Assembly (NCBI RefSeq): GCF_014287705.1 | Contig: NZ_JACOOY010000017.1 | Coordinates: 1-64,000, forward strand | Source of the DNA: Dorea_D hominis | GTDB taxonomy: Bacteria; Bacillota; Clostridia; Lachnospirales; Lachnospiraceae | Direction: 5' to 3' | DNA length: 64,000 nt | Shown: one piece after another, positions 53,145 through 61,641 of the stretch | How positions within the stretch are numbered: position 1 is the stretch's first letter | Layout: the number at the start of each line of letters is the position of its first letter | The notes under the pieces: model-generated | Database searches by the model: none | The model's input: the letters and a program-made list of their open reading frames with translations, nothing else | Told to the model about the DNA's origin: nothing | Translations under genes and position numbers: made by a program

Positions 53145-54305
53145 ATGAGACGTTTTTATACAGCAGAATCAGTAACAGAAGGACACCCGGATAAAGTATG
53201 CGATCAGATAGCAGATGCAATCTTAGATGAATGTCTGCGTTACGATCCATCTTCGAGAGTGGCGTGTGAAGTCCTTGCTACAAGAGGAAATGTGTTTGTA
53301 GCAGGAGAAATCACCAGCGGATATGAACCACCAGTGTTTGATGTGATCCGAAAAGTTTTAGAAGAGTGTGGATATTGTACAGATGGGATAGAAATGGATA
53401 CGTTTGTACACCAGCAGAGTCCAGATATTGCGAAAGCAGTGAGTGTGTCGAAAGAATTTCGGGATAATATCGGCGCAAAATTAAGAGATAGAAGCAGGGG
53501 AGCTGGAGATCAGGGTGTTATGGTCGGATATGCGTGTGATGATACTCCGCAGCTTATGCCAATGCCGACTGTTCTGGCACACCGGATCACACGTGAACTT
53601 TCGGCTTGCAGAAGAAGCGGATATATCAAAGATATCTTTTCGGATGGAAAAGCACAGGTAACCGTAGAATATGAAGATGGAAAACCAGTGAGACTGGAAA
53701 GTGTTGTTGTTTCCTGCCAGCATGGTGCAGAAAAGAACCTGAAGAAGTTAGATGCCGAGATCAGAGAGAAAGTGCTTCGCTCAGCACTCAGATTACTGCC
53801 GCCGGATGAGGATACGAAGATTCTGATCAATCCGTCAGGAAAATTTGTGTGCGGAGGATTTGATGCAGATACCGGACTGACCGGAAGAAAGCTGATGGTG
53901 GATACTTATGGCAGTATGGTTCCGCATGGCGGCGGTGCATTTTCGGGAAAAGACTGTTCGAAAGTAGACCGTTCGGCAGCTTATATGGCAAGGTATATCG
54001 CTAAAAATATAGTAGCTGCTGAGTTTGCAAGCAAGTGTCAGGTGTCTTTGGCTTATGCAATCGGAGTAGCAGAGCCGGTTATGATTGAGGTAGACACCTT
54101 TGGTACAGGAAAAGTGTGTGCGGATGATTGTCTGGCGGCAGCAATCCCACTGGTGTTTGGAGTGACACCCGTTCAGATCATGGAATCCCTTCGACTGAAT
54201 CGTCCGATTTTCCGTCAGACGGCAGTTTTTGGTCATTTTGGAAGAAAGGAGTTTCCTTGGGAGCGGACGGATAAGGTACTGGCTCTTCAGGATGCAATTC
54301 TGTAA
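53145..54305 (+). CDS. metK: S-adenosylmethionine synthetase (element copy)
   Basis: 386 residues, ATG 53145 after AAGGAGAAG. All main motifs are present: ESVTEGHPDKVCDQIADA, GAGDQGVMVGYA, PHGGGAFSGKDCSKVDRSAAY and DTFGTG. It makes SAM from methionine and ATP. Carried here beside two DNA methyltransferases, it could supply SAM or replace a host enzyme after transfer. Its TAA overlaps the next ATG. Confidence 0.93.
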   Translation: MRRFYTAESVTEGHPDKVCDQIADAILDECLRYDPSSRVACEVLATRGNVFVAGEITSGYEPPVFDVIRKVLEECGYCTDGIEMDTFVHQQSPDIAKAVSVSKEFRDNIGAKLRDRSRGAGDQGVMVGYACDDTPQLMPMPTVLAHRITRELSACRRSGYIKDIFSDGKAQVTVEYEDGKPVRLESVVVSCQHGAEKNLKKLDAEIREKVLRSALRLLPPDEDTKILINPSGKFVCGGFDADTGLTGRKLMVDTYGSMVPHGGGAFSGKDCSKVDRSAAYMARYIAKNIVAAEFASKCQVSLAYAIGVAEPVMIEVDTFGTGKVCADDCLAAAIPLVFGVTPVQIMESLRLNRPIFRQTAVFGHFGRKEFPWERTDKVLALQDAIL

Positions 54306-55282
54306 TGCCCTGGGTAACGGAAGAAGAGATTCAGGCAGCAAAAAATATGACTGCGTATGAGTATTTGCGAACGCATCAGGCACAGCGACTGCAAAAGACA
54401 AGGACCAGAAATGAATGGCAGTTGACGGATCATGACAGTTTTAAAATCAATGAACTGTCCAGCAAATGGCATTGGAAATCCAGAGATATCGGTGGCGTGT
54501 CCGCACTGCGGTTCCTGATTGAAGTAGATGGAATGAAATTTACAGATGCCGTAAAACTGTTGTGCGAAGAGAGTCCGTCTTTTATTCCGACACAGGCTGT
54601 GGAAAGGGAAAAACTGCCATTTAAGTTGCCGGAGAGGTATTGTAATTGCAGACGAATCAGGGCTTATTTAAACCACAGAGGAATCAGCGATGAAGTGATC
54701 ACATATTGTATTTCACATGAAATCCTTTATGAAAGTGTCCCGTACCATAACGCTGTTTTTGTTGGGAAAGATGAATCCAGAAAAGCAAGATATGCATTCC
54801 TGCGAGGAATCTATGAAAAAAACGGGAAGGGATTCAAGATGGAGCAGACCGGGAGTGAAAAAAAGTACAGCTTTTGCATTCCACCTGAAAGAGAAACAAA
54901 GCGAGTTGCCGTATATGAAGCGTGTATTGATGCATTGGCACACATGACACTGGAAGAGGAAAATAGGGATAAATATCGTCTTTCCCTTGGGGGAATCGCT
55001 GCTCCGAAAGAAAACGCACAGATACAGAGTGAACGTTTTAAAAAGCCGCCGGACGCACTGGAAGAATTTCTGAAGAATCATCCGGAAATCAAAGAAATTG
55101 AAATCTGTACCGATAATGACTTTGCAGGGAGATGGGCGAAAGAACAGATGAAAAAGCATTACGAGGGAACGTATCAGATTATTTGCAATCTGCCGGAAAA
55201 AGAAGGGGCAGATTATGCAGACCTTGCGAAAGAAAAAAAGCAGGCAAATAAATGCAGGGACAGACCATTAGAAAGAAGGTGA
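54305..55282 (+). CDS. DUF3991/Toprim-domain protein
   Basis: 325 residues, ATG overlapping the metK stop. The N-terminal zinc-less primase-like part (HDSFKINELSSKWHWKSRDIGG) is typical for DUF3991. The Toprim core has VAVYEACIDALA and EIEICTDNDFAGR (acidic residues binding Mg2+). Related element proteins act as primases or nucleases during conjugal DNA processing. Operonic with the next gene (6 bp gap). Confidence 0.82.
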   Translation: MPWVTEEEIQAAKNMTAYEYLRTHQAQRLQKTRTRNEWQLTDHDSFKINELSSKWHWKSRDIGGVSALRFLIEVDGMKFTDAVKLLCEESPSFIPTQAVEREKLPFKLPERYCNCRRIRAYLNHRGISDEVITYCISHEILYESVPYHNAVFVGKDESRKARYAFLRGIYEKNGKGFKMEQTGSEKKYSFCIPPERETKRVAVYEACIDALAHMTLEEENRDKYRLSLGGIAAPKENAQIQSERFKKPPDALEEFLKNHPEIKEIEICTDNDFAGRWAKEQMKKHYEGTYQIICNLPEKEGADYADLAKEKKQANKCRDRPLERR

Positions 55283-55288
55283 TAGAGA

Positions 55289-56035
55289 ATGGAAGAAAAA
55301 GGAACGATACACATACATCTGTTGACAGAGCTGACTGGAAATCTTTATTCAGAAGAATCCGAATGGGAAGAAGATTGGTCGGAGAGTGATGAATATGGAA
55401 TGCCGTTAGATGGAACAGAACTTGCCGATTATGAAGAAGTCATCCGAGAAGAACTGAAACGCTATGGGGAAGATGATCTCATGCAGTATTTTGATGGAAG
55501 TGAGTCCATTCAGGGAAAGATACAAAGTGCAGTTGTTACGATAGAAAACAAAGACGGAATCCTGTACGGATGTACCAAACTGGAATTAAATGAACTTTTA
55601 AGTCAGGAAGAACTACAGGAATTCACTGAATACATTACAGGACAGTACAGTGACGGTTGGGGTGAAGGATTTGAGCAGAGGGATATCAAGGTAGATGGAG
55701 GAACGCTGAATGTGCATTTTTGGCATCCTGATATAGAACAGCCGAAAATGTATGAGAAGAAAACAGAGCAGATTCCGACAAAGCCTGAGAAACAACGTCC
55801 CAAGTTACAGCTCCTTGGACATAATGGGAATATTTTTTCCATTATGGGCGATGCCTCAACTCTTTTGAAAAAGAATAAACAGACAGCAGCAGCAAAAGAA
55901 ATGTGTAAAAGGGTATTGGAAAGTGGGGACTATTACAAAGCACTTTTGATTATCAGTGAATATGTGGAAACCGAGTTGAGTCCACCACCAAAAGAAAATA
56001 AAAAGACAAAGAAGAAAAATCAGCCGGAACGCTGA
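55289..56035 (+). CDS. ICE protein with acidic N-terminus, unknown function
   Basis: 248 residues, soluble and acidic (ESEWEEDWSESDEYGMP). The second half has KLQLLGHNGNIFSIMGDAS and LLKKNKQTAAAKEMCKRVLES, a pattern conserved in ICE proteins of the group. Related to small element regulators by context only. Tail KKTKKKN. Confidence 0.6.
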   Translation: MEEKGTIHIHLLTELTGNLYSEESEWEEDWSESDEYGMPLDGTELADYEEVIREELKRYGEDDLMQYFDGSESIQGKIQSAVVTIENKDGILYGCTKLELNELLSQEELQEFTEYITGQYSDGWGEGFEQRDIKVDGGTLNVHFWHPDIEQPKMYEKKTEQIPTKPEKQRPKLQLLGHNGNIFSIMGDASTLLKKNKQTAAAKEMCKRVLESGDYYKALLIISEYVETELSPPPKENKKTKKKNQPER

Positions 56036-56055
56036 GAAAAGAAAGGATGATGCCT

Positions 56056-56859
56056 ATGACAAATGGCCTGAGTTTGGAAGAACTTATGAAAGAGGGAACA
56101 TACCCAGAGGAATATGCCGAAGGGGAAAACTGGAGAATATTACATGGAGATACATTAAAACTGGTCAAAGCATTCCAGCCGGGAATCTTTGATGCAGTCA
56201 TTACCGATCCACCGTATGCGTCCGGTGGAACAAAGCAGAATGAAAGAAATCGTACTACAAACCAGAAATACAGCAGTATGAGTGCTGCGAATGCACTTCC
56301 GGATTTCGATGGAGATAATAAAGACCAGAGATCTTGGACACACTGGATGGCTGAGTGGCTTTATGATGTGCGGAAAGCCTGTAAGAAAGGTGCTCCGATC
56401 TGCCTGTTCATTGACTGGCGTCAGTATCCATCGATTACCGATGCATTGCAGTGGGCAGGATGGATCTGGAGAGGAACAGCGGTGTGGGATAAGGGAAACT
56501 CCCGTCCACAGAAAGGGCGTTTCCGCCAGCAGGCTGAATATATCGTGTGGGGCAGTAACGGACCGATGCCGATCAACCGCCCGGTCTCCTGTCTGCCGGG
56601 TGTTTTCCGATATGGAAATCCGCAGAACCGTATCCATGTGACAGAGAAACCATTGCAGCTTATGAAAGATGTGATCCAAATCTGTGAGCCGGGAGGTCTG
56701 ATCCTGGACCCGTTTGCCGGAGCAGGAACAACTGTCCTTGCAGCGGCTATGACAGGGTATCGTGCCGTAGGAATTGAAGTGACGGATGCCTACTATAAAC
56801 TGGGAAGTGACAGAGTGAAGTTTGCGTTAGAAGCAGAAGAAAACGAGGATGAAAAGTAG
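56056..56859 (+). CDS. DNA methyltransferase (N6-adenine/N4-cytosine, DPPY type)
   Basis: 267 residues from ATG 56056 (AAAGGA spaced 9; two earlier ATGs are too close). Motif IV AVITDPPYASGG comes first, then a recognition segment, then motif I LDPFAGAGTTVLAA, which is the beta order. HVTEKPLQLM is typical. Probably an element-protective methylase; no nuclease partner nearby. A terminator follows. Confidence 0.9.
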   Translation: MTNGLSLEELMKEGTYPEEYAEGENWRILHGDTLKLVKAFQPGIFDAVITDPPYASGGTKQNERNRTTNQKYSSMSAANALPDFDGDNKDQRSWTHWMAEWLYDVRKACKKGAPICLFIDWRQYPSITDALQWAGWIWRGTAVWDKGNSRPQKGRFRQQAEYIVWGSNGPMPINRPVSCLPGVFRYGNPQNRIHVTEKPLQLMKDVIQICEPGGLILDPFAGAGTTVLAAAMTGYRAVGIEVTDAYYKLGSDRVKFALEAEENEDEK

Positions 56860-56863
56860 CCTG

Positions 56864-56889
56864 GATGTCCAATAGGACATCTTGTTTTT
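56864..56889 (+). terminator. Terminator after the DPPY methyltransferase
   Basis: GATGTCC-AATA-GGACATC, followed by TTGTTTTT. Confidence 0.85.
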
Positions 56890-56940
56890 ATAGAGAAAAA
56901 GCAATGGCATCCAACTGGATGCAGGAAGGAGATGGAGCGT

Positions 56941-57264
56941 ATGGAACAGGCTCTGGCTTATGTGTGCTGTTCAGCAGAAGAAAGCCGGGTAAAAGTGCAG
57001 AAATATTGCAGGAAAATCTATGAACTGGGTTATGTACCGATCTGTCCGAGGTTTGGATTTTCACCGTTTCTGGAAGAAGGAGATGCGGAAGATATGCAGG
57101 GATATGGAAGGATGTCTCATATCCTTTTACGGAGATGCCGGATGGTCGTTGTATGCGGAAAAGAAGTGACAGGGACGATGAACACGGAAATCAGCATGGC
57201 AGACAGACTCCATATCATTTGTACGACACTCGATGGACTGGTACAGATCAAAGAATCGAAATAA
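56941..57264 (+). CDS. DUF7768/DUF4406-like nucleotide-binding-type protein
   Basis: 107 residues from ATG 56941 (GGAAGGAG spaced 9 nt; ATG 56932 directly abuts it). ALAYVCCSAEESRVKVQKYC, GYVPICPRFGFSPF and RRCRMVVVCGKEVTGTMNTEI have the nucleoside-deoxyribosyltransferase-like Rossmann pattern. Role in the element unknown. Confidence 0.7.
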   Translation: MEQALAYVCCSAEESRVKVQKYCRKIYELGYVPICPRFGFSPFLEEGDAEDMQGYGRMSHILLRRCRMVVVCGKEVTGTMNTEISMADRLHIICTTLDGLVQIKESK

Positions 57265-57322
57265 ATCAGAGGCGGGTCTGCCGGGTGATACAGAGACTGG
57301 CGGTACTCGTTTTGCAAGCATA

Positions 57323-57361
57323 GCGTTTGGATATCCAAACGCACTTTGGGGAGAACCCCAA
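57323..57361 (+). other. Candidate oriT (origin of conjugal transfer)
   Basis: A perfect 20-bp palindrome GCGTTTGGATATCCAAACGC (57323-57342) and then TTGGGG-AGAA-CCCCAA (57346-57361) lie just upstream of the MobC and relaxase genes. oriTs of related elements have an inverted repeat followed by a nic site next to mobC. Nicking position unknown; the second hairpin could alternatively be a terminator. Confidence 0.6.
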
Positions 57362-57402
57362 TCCCCCGAATATAAAATGAACATGGAAAGGAAGGATAAG
57401 CT

Positions 57403-57573
57403 ATGTTAAGAGACGGAGTCATGATTATGATCGCATTGATGTTTGGAGGTTGTTTCGGAGTCGTGGTGACCTGTTGCATGGTGACTGCGAAACGGTCGGA
57501 TCAGGAGCTTGGCGATATGATGAAAGAGAAAAGAGAAGGGACGGTGATGCAATGCGAAAACGAAACCATGTGA
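57403..57573 (+). CDS. DUF3789 small membrane protein
   Basis: 56 residues. ATG 57403 follows GGAAGGA. One transmembrane segment (MIMIALMFGGCFGVVVTCCMV) and a charged tail ending DMMKEKREG. It overlaps the mobC start by 22 bp, so the two are coupled. Typical of these ICEs, unknown function. Confidence 0.8.
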   Translation: MLRDGVMIMIALMFGGCFGVVVTCCMVTAKRSDQELGDMMKEKREGTVMQCENETM

Positions 57574-57860
57574 TCCCAGTGCGGTTAAATGCAAGGGAAC
57601 TCAGGGAATTGGAGGAACAGGTGGAAAAAAGCGGACTGAGCCGGGAAGAGTTTATGCGTTCGCTGATCTTAGGAGCACAGGTACACGCAAAACCCTGTGA
57701 GCATCACCCGGAACTGCTTAGGAAGATAGCGGGTCTGTGCAATAATGCGAACCAGCTTGCCCATGTTGCGAACGCTTCGGGAATGGCAAGTGAGCAGAGT
57801 GTGCAGGAAATGCTCCGGCTTACCAAAGAGACATGGCATCTGGTAAAGGAAGAGTGGTAA
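57552..57860 (+). CDS. MobC-like relaxosome protein
   Basis: 102 residues from ATG 57552. The RHH-like N-terminus (NHVIPVRLNARELRELEEQVEKS) and the LRKIAGLCNNANQLAHVANASG segment match plasmid/ICE MobC proteins, which bind oriT and help the relaxase open DNA. Located between the oriT candidate and relaxase. Confidence 0.9.
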   Translation: MRKRNHVIPVRLNARELRELEEQVEKSGLSREEFMRSLILGAQVHAKPCEHHPELLRKIAGLCNNANQLAHVANASGMASEQSVQEMLRLTKETWHLVKEEW

Positions 57861-57866
57861 TGACAG

Positions 57867-59150
57867 ATGGCTTATACAAGTGTTATCCCCGTCCACCGCC
57901 TGGACCGTTCTATCGAATATGTGAAAGACAAAGAAAAAACCACACAGAAAGCAGACTCTCTGGAGGCTGCCATTGATTATGCCATGAACCGGACAAAGAC
58001 GGAACAGGCGGTCTTCGAAGATACCATCGGATGTACCAATGAAAATGCGTATGCAGATATGGTGGCAACAAAAAAGAGATTTCATAAGATGGGCGGTGTG
58101 GAAGGATACCATCTGGTACAGAGTTTTGCAGAAGGTGAGGTGACACCGGAACTGGCACATCTCATCGGACAGGAACTGGCAGACCGGCTCTTAAAGGGAC
58201 AGTATGAAGTTGTTATCACAACGCATCTGAATACCAGACATTATCATAACCACATTGTCTGGAACTCTGTGAGCATGGCAGACGGGCGTAAGTACCACAG
58301 CAATGCAAAGAGTTATTATACGGAGATCCGGAAGATCTCCGATGAGCTGTGCAGAAAATATGGTCTGTCTATCATTGAATCCGACCAGAAAAAATCAATC
58401 CCTTATGTACAGTGGAAAGCGGAACAGGAAGGGAAACCGACATGGAGAAGTGCGATCCGTCTGGATATCAGGGAGTCTGTACAGGAAAGCTACTCCTGGT
58501 CACAATTCTTAAAAGAAATGGAAAAGCGTGGATACACATGGAAACTGAACCGGAAATATGTCGCTTTAAAGGCTCCGGGGATGGAACGGTACATCCGGCT
58601 ACGGTCCCTTGGAAAAAACTATTCCGAAGAGGAGATCCGTGGACAGATCTTACAGCCAAAAGTAAAACGCATCTATCAAAAGACGGTGCAGATCTCTCCA
58701 AAGAGGAAACTGACTAGGATACAGGCATTATATTATTCCTATTTATATCAGATGGGAGTACTGCCAAAAAGACCGAGAAGAAGTCCGTATGCCATCAGAG
58801 AGGATATCCGGAAACTGGATCAGAGGATTGAACAGATTGAGTTTTTAATGAAGCATGACATTACGACCAGAGAACAGCTTGCCACATACCGTGAGCCGTT
58901 ACAAAAGCAGATTTCAGAACTGATGAAGGAACGCAGAAAGCTCTATCGGAATGACAGTGAAGACAGTGGAAAAGTACGGCTGTCCGAAATCAATGAGGAA
59001 TTAAAAAATCTCCGAAAAGAAGTCCGTATGACCGTCCGGATTGAAAAGCATTCATTGGAAATCGAAGAAAGACTTCGAAAGGCAGAAGAACAAAACCAGA
59101 ATGAGAAACGTGTGGAACACAAAGAAAAAGAGAGTCAGGAGGTGAGATAA
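57867..59150 (+). CDS. MobP-type relaxase
   Basis: 427 residues, ATG 57867. Relaxase (PF03432-type) motifs: YHLVQSFAEGEVTPELAH and the histidine-rich metal site HLNTRHYHNHIVWNSVS; the likely catalytic tyrosine is in the N-terminus. The C-terminal half is helical (IRKLDQRIEQIEF). It nicks oriT, stays on the 5' end and is exported with the strand. Follows mobC by 6 bp; pcfB starts 2 bp after it. Confidence 0.92.
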   Translation: MAYTSVIPVHRLDRSIEYVKDKEKTTQKADSLEAAIDYAMNRTKTEQAVFEDTIGCTNENAYADMVATKKRFHKMGGVEGYHLVQSFAEGEVTPELAHLIGQELADRLLKGQYEVVITTHLNTRHYHNHIVWNSVSMADGRKYHSNAKSYYTEIRKISDELCRKYGLSIIESDQKKSIPYVQWKAEQEGKPTWRSAIRLDIRESVQESYSWSQFLKEMEKRGYTWKLNRKYVALKAPGMERYIRLRSLGKNYSEEEIRGQILQPKVKRIYQKTVQISPKRKLTRIQALYYSYLYQMGVLPKRPRRSPYAIREDIRKLDQRIEQIEFLMKHDITTREQLATYREPLQKQISELMKERRKLYRNDSEDSGKVRLSEINEELKNLRKEVRMTVRIEKHSLEIEERLRKAEEQNQNEKRVEHKEKESQEVR

Positions 59151-59152
59151 GT

Positions 59153-59959
59153 ATGAATTACGGAGCAGAACCGGCTGATCAGGTGGTGCGGTACAGTCTG
59201 GAAGGAATGGAATACTCTTTGAAGATTACCGGAAATGTGGCAAAGCATGTGGCAATCTTTATTGCGGCCGCCCTGAAAGATCAGAAAAAGACAAGAGGGA
59301 AAACAAGGCTTACCAGAATGTTAAAGGAACAGCGCCCGATGAAATTTTTTACCGTTCCGGGTGACCGCTTAAAAGAATTTGCAAAAGAGGCCAAGGCGAG
59401 AGGTATCTTATATGTAGTCATCAAAGATAAGGTGAATCCGGATCAGACAGAGGTTATGGTATTTGCAGATGATGCAGCAAAGATGAACCGGGTATTAGAC
59501 CGGATGAATCTGGATTTTGTAAAAGCAGAATCAGGCTCTATGGTTACAGAAGCAGTGGAAAAAGAGACTGCACCGGAACAGGCAGAGAACCAGATGGAAC
59601 AAGCATCCAGGGAGAATGTACGGACAGAGACCGTTGTCCTGCCGGAAGGCAAGATAGAATTTGAACTGGATGATGCGGAAGAAATGTTTCAGATTGGGGA
59701 TGAGGCTTTCCCGGAAGGAAATTTTACACATGCGCAGGAGGGGAAAGCAAAGAATCCGTCCGAACCTTTCTCGCGCAACAAAAATATTTCTTCCGGTCGG
59801 GAAACTAGCTGGGAAGAAAAGAATGAAAAACCATCTGTGCGGAAAGAACTCGGAGATATCCGTAAGGAACAGGAAGAGAAACGTAAGAGGCCGGACAGAC
59901 GGAAAAATGCCAGAGAGAGCAGGAAGAAACGTAAGAATATGAAAACGAAAGGCAGGTAA
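59153..59959 (+). CDS. PcfB-family (DUF3801) protein
   Basis: 268 residues. Residues about 1-130 form the PcfB domain (SLEGMEYSLKITGNVAKHV, FTVPGDRLKEFAKEAKARG, VMVFADDAAKMNRVLDRM). PcfB proteins link relaxosome and coupling protein in pCF10. The tail is basic (RKRPDRRKNARESRKK), suggesting DNA or membrane binding. Confidence 0.87.
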   Translation: MNYGAEPADQVVRYSLEGMEYSLKITGNVAKHVAIFIAAALKDQKKTRGKTRLTRMLKEQRPMKFFTVPGDRLKEFAKEAKARGILYVVIKDKVNPDQTEVMVFADDAAKMNRVLDRMNLDFVKAESGSMVTEAVEKETAPEQAENQMEQASRENVRTETVVLPEGKIEFELDDAEEMFQIGDEAFPEGNFTHAQEGKAKNPSEPFSRNKNISSGRETSWEEKNEKPSVRKELGDIRKEQEEKRKRPDRRKNARESRKKRKNMKTKGR

Positions 59960-60951
59960 TGTATATGGATTTAACAGATATGATTTCAGGTGGAACGGAA
60001 GAACAGCAGATTCCTGAACAGAAATTGACCAAGGAAGAATATGCAGCCAAGAAGCAGCAGGAAAGAGAAGAGGTATGGGCTGAAGTAGATTCACAGGCAC
60101 AGGGAGTTTTTCAGGATGGAGAAAAACTGAAAGGCTTTCTGGATTTTATGGCAGAGTGTAATACACAGAGAACTCCGAATCTGCTTTTGATTTACGGACA
60201 GCATCCAGATTTTAAGGTAGTAAGGTCTTATGAACGCTGGAGAGAAGAACACCGTTCAGTAAAAGCAGGGGAGCATGGCATTACTTATATGATTTCCACT
60301 GAATACGAAAAAGACGGTGAAATGCGGAGAGGGTATACGATCGGAAAAGGATTTGACATCAGTCAGATGTCAGGGAAGCCATTGGAAGAACGCCCTCAGC
60401 GAAGCTTGACAGAACTGGTAGGAACTGTCTTAAAAGACCAGTCGGTACGTGTGCAGATTGAGGATAATCTGCCAGACAAAGTGCAGGCCCAGTACAATCC
60501 GAGATACCGTACCATTTATATCCGCAACGGAATGAGTGAAGTAACGACATTCCATGCACTGAACAGAGAACTGGCGTGTGCAGCACTGGACCAGCATACC
60601 GGAACCTACAGCCGACAGAAAGTCAGTGCACAGGCTTATTGTGCAGCCTATGTGATTGCGAAACGTTATGGTGTGGATGTTACCGGATTCAATCTGGAGT
60701 ATATTGCACAGAGGAATGAATGCGGAAAGAAAGATCCGCAGGAACTGAGAGACTTTTTAAATGATGTCCGTCAGGCTTCCTACAGTATACGAAACCATAT
60801 CGAACGCAATTTTGGTGCAAAGGAACAGGAGTATATAACCGATGAGTTCGCAATCGGAGACCCTGTAAAAATACCGGAAACCAAGGATGAAAAACCATCT
60901 GAAAAAGCATCCGGAAAAGAGAAAAAAGCAAAGAGCCAGCCGGAACGATAA
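59959..60951 (+). CDS. ArdC-like protein with degenerate metallopeptidase site
   Basis: 330 residues, ATG overlapping the pcfB stop. The ArdC-like N-terminal DNA-binding half (NTQRTPNLLLIYGQHPDFK, RSYERWREEHRSVKAGEHG) is followed by an M48-like region where the usual HExxH reads RExxC (FHALNRELACA), so the zinc site is lost. Middle RYRTIYIRNGMSEVTTFHALN, tail lysine-rich. ArdC homologues protect incoming DNA in conjugation; here catalysis is unlikely but DNA binding may remain. Confidence 0.75.
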   Translation: MYMDLTDMISGGTEEQQIPEQKLTKEEYAAKKQQEREEVWAEVDSQAQGVFQDGEKLKGFLDFMAECNTQRTPNLLLIYGQHPDFKVVRSYERWREEHRSVKAGEHGITYMISTEYEKDGEMRRGYTIGKGFDISQMSGKPLEERPQRSLTELVGTVLKDQSVRVQIEDNLPDKVQAQYNPRYRTIYIRNGMSEVTTFHALNRELACAALDQHTGTYSRQKVSAQAYCAAYVIAKRYGVDVTGFNLEYIAQRNECGKKDPQELRDFLNDVRQASYSIRNHIERNFGAKEQEYITDEFAIGDPVKIPETKDEKPSEKASGKEKKAKSQPER

Positions 60952-61034
60952 AAGTGAAAAAGTTGGACGGTTGGAGTAGCTATTACGGAGGTCTTGTGAT
61001 ATGGTTGGTGTAACAAAAAAAGGAGGTCAGCCAG

Positions 61035-61346
61035 ATGACAAAATACTATTTGAAGATGGATAACATTATGAAAAATATGTTCGTGGTGGCACTGAATGAT
61101 GAGCTGCAGGCACAGAGTGAGCAGGATGAATGTTTGGAAGAAACGAAAGCTCTTCTGAAAAAAGTAAGTGAATACGACCTCGCCCAGAAACGGCTGCAGA
61201 TTACAGCCGGGGAACAAAGGCAGATCCGTAAGGCACTGAACAGGCTTAGAAGTAAATATCTTGCAGCCGGAAGATATAGTGATGGAATAGATAAAATCAT
61301 TATTCAGGTTGCAAAACCGAATACCACCAGACACATGTTCTGGTAG
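61035..61346 (+). CDS. ICE small helical protein, unknown
   Basis: 103 residues, ATG 61035 after AAAAGGAGG. Helical and charged (LQAQSEQDECLEETKALLKKV). Next to DUF4314. No function assigned. Confidence 0.6.
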   Translation: MTKYYLKMDNIMKNMFVVALNDELQAQSEQDECLEETKALLKKVSEYDLAQKRLQITAGEQRQIRKALNRLRSKYLAAGRYSDGIDKIIIQVAKPNTTRHMFW

Positions 61347-61362
61347 AGAAAGGAGTGGTTGA

Positions 61363-61641
61363 TTGGTCATTTATTCAAGAGAAAAAGTGGCAAGACTTAG
61401 AGAACAGTATCCGGCAGGAACAAGAATCTGTCTGAATTCGATGGACGGAGAAGCGGGTATGCCGCAGGGACTGGAAGGAACTGTGCAGTATGTGGATGAT
61501 GCAGGCCAGCTCGGTGTTAAGTGGGACAACGGCAGAAGTCTCTCACTGATACCGGGGGTGGATTTCTTTCATAAGAAAGAAGGACAGGGACATCCAGAAG
61601 AAAAGCCACGCAAGAAAAGAGAATCTGACTTGCAGAGATAA
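61363..61641 (+). CDS. DUF4314 family protein
   Basis: 92 residues from TTG 61363 (AAAGGAG 9 nt before). The DUF4314 core LREQYPAGTRICLNSMDGEAGMPQ... and TVQYVDDAGQLGVKWDNGRSL is clear. This SH3-like domain is common in ICEs; function unknown. Its TAA stop overlaps the ATA presumed start of the coupling protein (ATAA). Confidence 0.85.
   Translation: MVIYSREKVARLREQYPAGTRICLNSMDGEAGMPQGLEGTVQYVDDAGQLGVKWDNGRSLSLIPGVDFFHKKEGQGHPEEKPRKKRESDLQR

Noticed and set aside
53145..54305. Core-genome metK marking the end of the element
   Set aside because: It is embedded among ICE genes on both sides with overlapping stops and starts.
60780..61370. 196-residue leftward frame
   Set aside because: Antisense to the ArdC-like gene and the following small gene, both with good ribosome binding sites and family motifs.
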